Positions 14,886-18,109 of a stretch of DNA of 18,109 bases are shown here, piece after piece. How positions within the stretch are numbered: the first letter of the stretch is position 1; every line of letters begins with the position of its first letter. The position numbers were made by a program, and so were the translations under genes. Source of the stretch: an uncultured Campylobacter sp. (lineage in GTDB: Bacteria; Campylobacterota; Campylobacteria; Campylobacterales; Campylobacteraceae); NCBI RefSeq assembly GCF_938045595.1, contig NZ_CALIBB010000296.1:1-18109 (forward strand), in the 5' to 3' direction. The notes under the pieces were generated by a model. It had not been told where the DNA came from and searched no databases. It saw nothing but the letters and a program-made list of their open reading frames with translations.

Positions 14886-17573
14886 TTATATCGTTTTTAC
14901 GTCCCTGCCCCTGAAGGCAAGAGCGATTATTAAAAAGATTACCGCTATTATACAATAAAACGGCGCGGGTATCTGCGGCGCATCTCCCGCGGCATAAGAG
15001 TGCATGCCGGTGAGGTAGAAATTTACGCCGAAATAGGTCATTATGATCGAGCTATACGCAAGCATCGAGCTCACGCAATAAACATAGATCGAGCCGAGTT
15101 TCGGGATAAATTTTAGATGCAGCACGATCGCATAGACGATGATCGAGACATACGACCAGGTCTCTTTGCTATCCCAGCCCCAGTATCGGCCCCAGCTCTC
15201 ATTCGCCCACACGCCGCCGAAGAAATTTCCGAGCGTCAGCATCGAAAGCCCCACGATGAGGCTGATCTCGTTGATTGCCGTTATATATCTGATCTGAGCG
15301 TTGAGCCGCTCGCGATTAGCGCCGTTTTTAAGCGCCATCAAAATAAGAGCCAAAAGCCCGAGCAAGCAGCTAAGCCCTAAAAATCCGTAGCTAGCCGTGA
15401 TAACCGAGACGTGGATGCTAAGCCAATAGGACTTTAGCACCGGCACGAGGTTAGTAATCTGCGGATTTACGAAGCTCATATGCGCTACTAGCATCACGAT
15501 GCTAGCCAGCAAGCAGCTTGCGCTTAGCGTAAGTAGGGACTTTCTAAAAAATATGATCCCTGCAAGCGCCGCCGACCAACCGATGTAGATCATCGACTCA
15601 TAGCTATCGCTCCACGGCGCGTGAGCCGCTACGTACCAGCGCAGCGCGAGCGCGAGGGTATGTGCCGTAAAACATATTGCAAAGGCTGCAAATAAAATTT
15701 TTTGCGTGAGCGTGAAGCGCTTACCGCAAAGTGCGCCGAAAAGCGCCAAAACAAGAGCTATGCCTCCTAGGATTATATAGCAATAAACTAGCTTTTTGAA
15801 AACCGAAGCTTTGTTGTAAAACACCTCGGCCTTGACGCGGCTAACGCTTGGAAGAATAGCCGCCGAGGTGGCTCTTTGGTAGTTTTTCAGCTCCGCAAGT
15901 GCTGCATCCGCTTTAGCCCAATCATTATCCGAAATTCCATCTTGCAAGCCGTTTAGATAGTCGTTTAGCACGCCTTTGATCTGCGGAGCAATACTATAAT
16001 CCGCAAAGGCGTCGTTCGGCGAGAGCCAGGTGTTTTGCGGGTCGTTCGGCACGGGGATAAATTTAAAAAACACCCCTCTAAAGGTCAGATACGCGATGTT
16101 TAGCCGCTCGTCGAATTTAATCAGCTCGTTATCGAGCACGCCGCGGCGCGAGGCGCTTTTTTCATTCGCCTCGTCCAGGGCGTGGGCGAGCTTGTAGTTG
16201 CCGTTTTCATCAAAGACCGAATTAAAGCTCGCATATCGCTCCTGCGGCGCCAAGCCTAGCATCTTTTTGATCTCGTCGTTTTTGATCTTGATGATCTTTT
16301 GATCGCGCCAAAACGCGGGATTTAGGCTCATTCCTAGGATCATCTGCTCGGCGCTTAGACCGTAAAGCCCCTCCGTGCCTGAAATTTTATTTACGATCTC
16401 GCTTGCTTCGGTGCTAAGCGGCTTGATCCTACCCATGTAATCTTGCACCAAAAGCTCCGCGAACGCGCCGTTTGCGTGAACGCGCGAGTTGGCTTTAAGG
16501 TTTGCTAGATAGTTTTCATCCGCGGCGCGAAGCTCAATGCTAAAAAAAAGCGGCGCGATTAGAAGAAGCGCGGCGGGCGCATTATTTTTGATAAATTTAG
16601 CGAGCTTTTTAAACCTGCTGCCGGCGGTAAAAAGATTTCCAATAAATCCGACGCAAAGCAAGAAATAGCCGAAATAAGTGGGGATTTTACCCGGATCGCG
16701 ATTAAGCTCCAGCACCGTGCCCAGCTCGTCGGTATCGTAGGAGGATTGAAAGAGCTTAAAGCCGCCAAAGCTTAGCGGGTGGTTCATATAAATTTCATGC
16801 TCCCCCACGCTCTTGCCCTCTTTTAAAATTTCAACGTCGCTGGCGTAGGATGACGGGCTTTGCGAGCCCGGGTAGCGCTCGAGCTTAAATTTCAAAAGCT
16901 TTACCGCAAACGGAAGCTCTATGAGTTTCGAGCCCCAGCTTAGCATTATCTCCTCGCCGTCAAAGTTTAAAATTTTAGGCTCACCCAGCCAGCCCGCGCC
17001 GCCGCGCAGCTGCGCTTCTTGCTCGCTTCCGCCCTCAAAGCCCGCTTTTACCGCAAGCGTGCTCTGCTCGCCTTTGGGCGCGGGTTTGTAGGAGCTAAAT
17101 TTGACGGTGAAGCTTTTAGAATTTATACTTTGCGTGAAGCTAAAATCGTTATCGCCGATCTGGGATAGATTTAGCGGATGCTCGAACAGCGCGTCTTGCG
17201 TGCGGATTTGCAAGTATGGTTTGACGCTCACCATCTCGTTTTCGCTTTCGCCCGCCCTTACGTGCAGCACGCCCTCGGTGCCGAAATAGCGCGTCAGCGC
17301 CGCGCCGATAAAGATAACGATAAATGCCGCGTGAAGGACGAAGGAGCCGAAGCGGCGCCACATTTTAGATTTTATGATTATTCCGAGCAGGCAAAGCGTC
17401 GCAGCGCCCATGACGCACTCATACCAGCGCGCCTCATAGACTAAAATTTTAGCAGTTTGCGTATCGTAAATGCTCTCTAAAAAGGTTGCGACGCCGGCAC
17501 CTGCGGCTAGAATGAAAAGGAGGCAGAGCGCAAATTTGTAAGAAGTGAAAAATCTAAATAAATTTACGCCCAA
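14886..17573 (-). CDS. Cytochrome c biogenesis protein CcsBA (ResB-CcsA fusion)
   Basis: An 895-residue inner-membrane cytochrome c synthase (System II) that exports haem and attaches it to CxxCH-type sites in the periplasm. The N-terminal ResB/CcsB part has spans near 8-28, 47-67 and 75-95 (with 'VLHAAF' His), a periplasmic domain, and spans near 297-350. A further periplasmic block follows to about 590. The CcsA part carries 'AAHAPWSDSYESM', the tryptophan-rich WWD haem-handling motif WANESWGRYWGWDSKETW (789-806), and 'LTGMHSYA' with His858. Translation starts at TTG, preceded by AGAGGCGAT, 20 bases after the NrfD stop. Some epsilonproteobacteria have dedicated CcsBA copies for unusual haem sites (NrfI for CX2CK, CcsA1 for CX15CH in Wolinella). 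Its place in this operon suggests a specialised copy; that is inference. Confidence 0.95.
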   Translation of the reverse strand: MGVNLFRFFTSYKFALCLLFILAAGAGVATFLESIYDTQTAKILVYEARWYECVMGAATLCLLGIIIKSKMWRRFGSFVLHAAFIVIFIGAALTRYFGTEGVLHVRAGESENEMVSVKPYLQIRTQDALFEHPLNLSQIGDNDFSFTQSINSKSFTVKFSSYKPAPKGEQSTLAVKAGFEGGSEQEAQLRGGAGWLGEPKILNFDGEEIMLSWGSKLIELPFAVKLLKFKLERYPGSQSPSSYASDVEILKEGKSVGEHEIYMNHPLSFGGFKLFQSSYDTDELGTVLELNRDPGKIPTYFGYFLLCVGFIGNLFTAGSRFKKLAKFIKNNAPAALLLIAPLFFSIELRAADENYLANLKANSRVHANGAFAELLVQDYMGRIKPLSTEASEIVNKISGTEGLYGLSAEQMILGMSLNPAFWRDQKIIKIKNDEIKKMLGLAPQERYASFNSVFDENGNYKLAHALDEANEKSASRRGVLDNELIKFDERLNIAYLTFRGVFFKFIPVPNDPQNTWLSPNDAFADYSIAPQIKGVLNDYLNGLQDGISDNDWAKADAALAELKNYQRATSAAILPSVSRVKAEVFYNKASVFKKLVYCYIILGGIALVLALFGALCGKRFTLTQKILFAAFAICFTAHTLALALRWYVAAHAPWSDSYESMIYIGWSAALAGIIFFRKSLLTLSASCLLASIVMLVAHMSFVNPQITNLVPVLKSYWLSIHVSVITASYGFLGLSCLLGLLALILMALKNGANRERLNAQIRYITAINEISLIVGLSMLTLGNFFGGVWANESWGRYWGWDSKETWSYVSIIVYAIVLHLKFIPKLGSIYVYCVSSMLAYSSIIMTYFGVNFYLTGMHSYAAGDAPQIPAPFYCIIAVIFLIIALAFRGRDVKTI

Positions 17574-17593
17574 AATCGCCTCTTTCGAATTTT

Positions 17594-18109
17594 TTACATT
17601 ATTATATCGTAAGTTTGACCTGCGTATAGTATAAACATTCTAAGAAGTAATACTCCGACCACGCTGGCAAGCGCGCTAACGTAGAACGCAAACGCAGAGT
17701 GAGCGATCTTTTTGCCCAGTGCGAAATTTAAAACTAGCGGTACGCAAAAGCCTACGCCCACGACGCCTAGCCAAAATAGCTGAGCGTAAACGCCTTCGCT
17801 AAAGGCGACGCTGGCGGCTTTTTGCACGTCGCTGCCCGTTACTAGCGAGACGAAAATCATGCCGATTAGTAAAATTTCCATCGCTAAAACCGGCCACTCG
17901 ACGGCGTGCAAGGTTTTTAGATCGCCGCCGTGCAGCTCAGCTTTAAAGAAAAGCGCGGCTATTAGGCTTGAGCCCGCAATACCCGCCGATAAGCCCGATG
18001 CCACGAAAAGCGCGGGTAAAACGGCGGTATTAAGGATAGGAAATCTAACTAAAACCGAGATCAAAAAGCCCGTATAGGCGCAGATCGCGACCGCAAAAAC
18101 AAGCGTAAG
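17594..18109 (-). CDS. NrfD/PsrC-family membrane subunit, C-terminal part (5' end outside window)
   Basis: 171 residues of a polytopic quinol-interacting subunit are visible; the frame is open to the right edge, so the N-terminal half is missing. The segment 'AYTGFLISVL..FP.LNTAVLPALFVASGLSAG' is characteristic of NrfD/PsrC proteins, followed by spans around WPVLAMEILLIGMIF, AQLFWLGVVGVGF and a final helix ending RMFILYAGQ, the usual C-terminus of the family. A TTG at 18064 is an internal Leu, not a start. These subunits oxidise menaquinol and pass electrons to a periplasmic [4Fe-4S] ferredoxin-like partner (NrfC/MccC/SirC type), which should be encoded just upstream. It heads the visible operon, 20 bases before ccsBA. 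Subfamily (NrfD, MccD/SirD or PsrC) cannot be decided from this part. Confidence 0.9.
   Translation of the reverse strand, partial: LTLVFAVAICAYTGFLISVLVRFPILNTAVLPALFVASGLSAGIAGSSLIAALFFKAELHGGDLKTLHAVEWPVLAMEILLIGMIFVSLVTGSDVQKAASVAFSEGVYAQLFWLGVVGVGFCVPLVLNFALGKKIAHSAFAFYVSALASVVGVLLLRMFILYAGQTYDIIM

Noticed and set aside
17594..18064. NrfD-family gene starting at TTG 18064
   Set aside because: The frame stays open to the window edge, and the residues before this codon (AYTGF) are part of the family's conserved helix, so the Leu is internal and the gene is only partly visible.

Overview
The window looks like a chromosomal segment of a Campylobacter species from the oral, comparatively GC-rich group (C. 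gracilis, C. rectus, C. showae or C. curvus type). This is inferred from the protein families present (fused CcsBA haem lyase, Hcp-like Sel1 protein, NrfD, subtilase autotransporter), from strong AAGGAG ribosome sites, and from genes of intermediate GC content peppered with AAATTT(T) words. No rRNA, tRNA, CRISPR array, insertion sequence or phage gene was seen.

Left part (1-5528). A secreted DUF4139-type protein lies at 306-1742 (+). Next is a patchy region with a truncated copy of a small membrane-protein gene (2119-2202), an AT-rich orphan gene (2199-2957) and the apparently intact relative of the truncated copy (3005-3442). A 390-base convergent gap containing inverted repeats follows. Two minus-strand genes come after it: a small RBBP9/YdeN-type serine hydrolase (3833-4405) and a DUF4213/DUF364 protein (4466-5287).

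Middle (5288-9470). An AT-rich divergent promoter region precedes a 1090-residue autotransporter with a complete subtilisin (S8) protease domain and a C-terminal beta-barrel. About 670 bases without a convincing gene follow, marked by recurring AAATTT words and ending in four imperfect 28-30 bp tandem repeats.

Right part (9471-18109, all minus strand). Nine closely packed genes read from the right edge leftwards: an NrfD-family quinol-oxidising membrane subunit (5' end outside the window), a CcsBA cytochrome c synthase, a Cys-rich Sel1/Hcp protein, a double-NosL-domain protein, a 62-residue single-span protein, an FtsX-type ABC permease, a LolD/MacB-type ABC ATPase, an eight-span membrane protein with Cys motifs, and a degenerate NosL-like protein. 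From the double-NosL gene to the end, each gene overlaps the next by 4 or 11 bases, so this is almost certainly one transcription unit with translational coupling. NrfD plus a dedicated CcsBA plus NosL copper proteins plus an ABC transporter resembles the accessory half of the mcc/sir locus for octahaem copper sulfite reductase (MccA/SirA). The catalytic cytochrome would then lie just beyond the right edge. That assignment is an inference; nrf-like or other periplasmic cytochrome systems are the alternatives.
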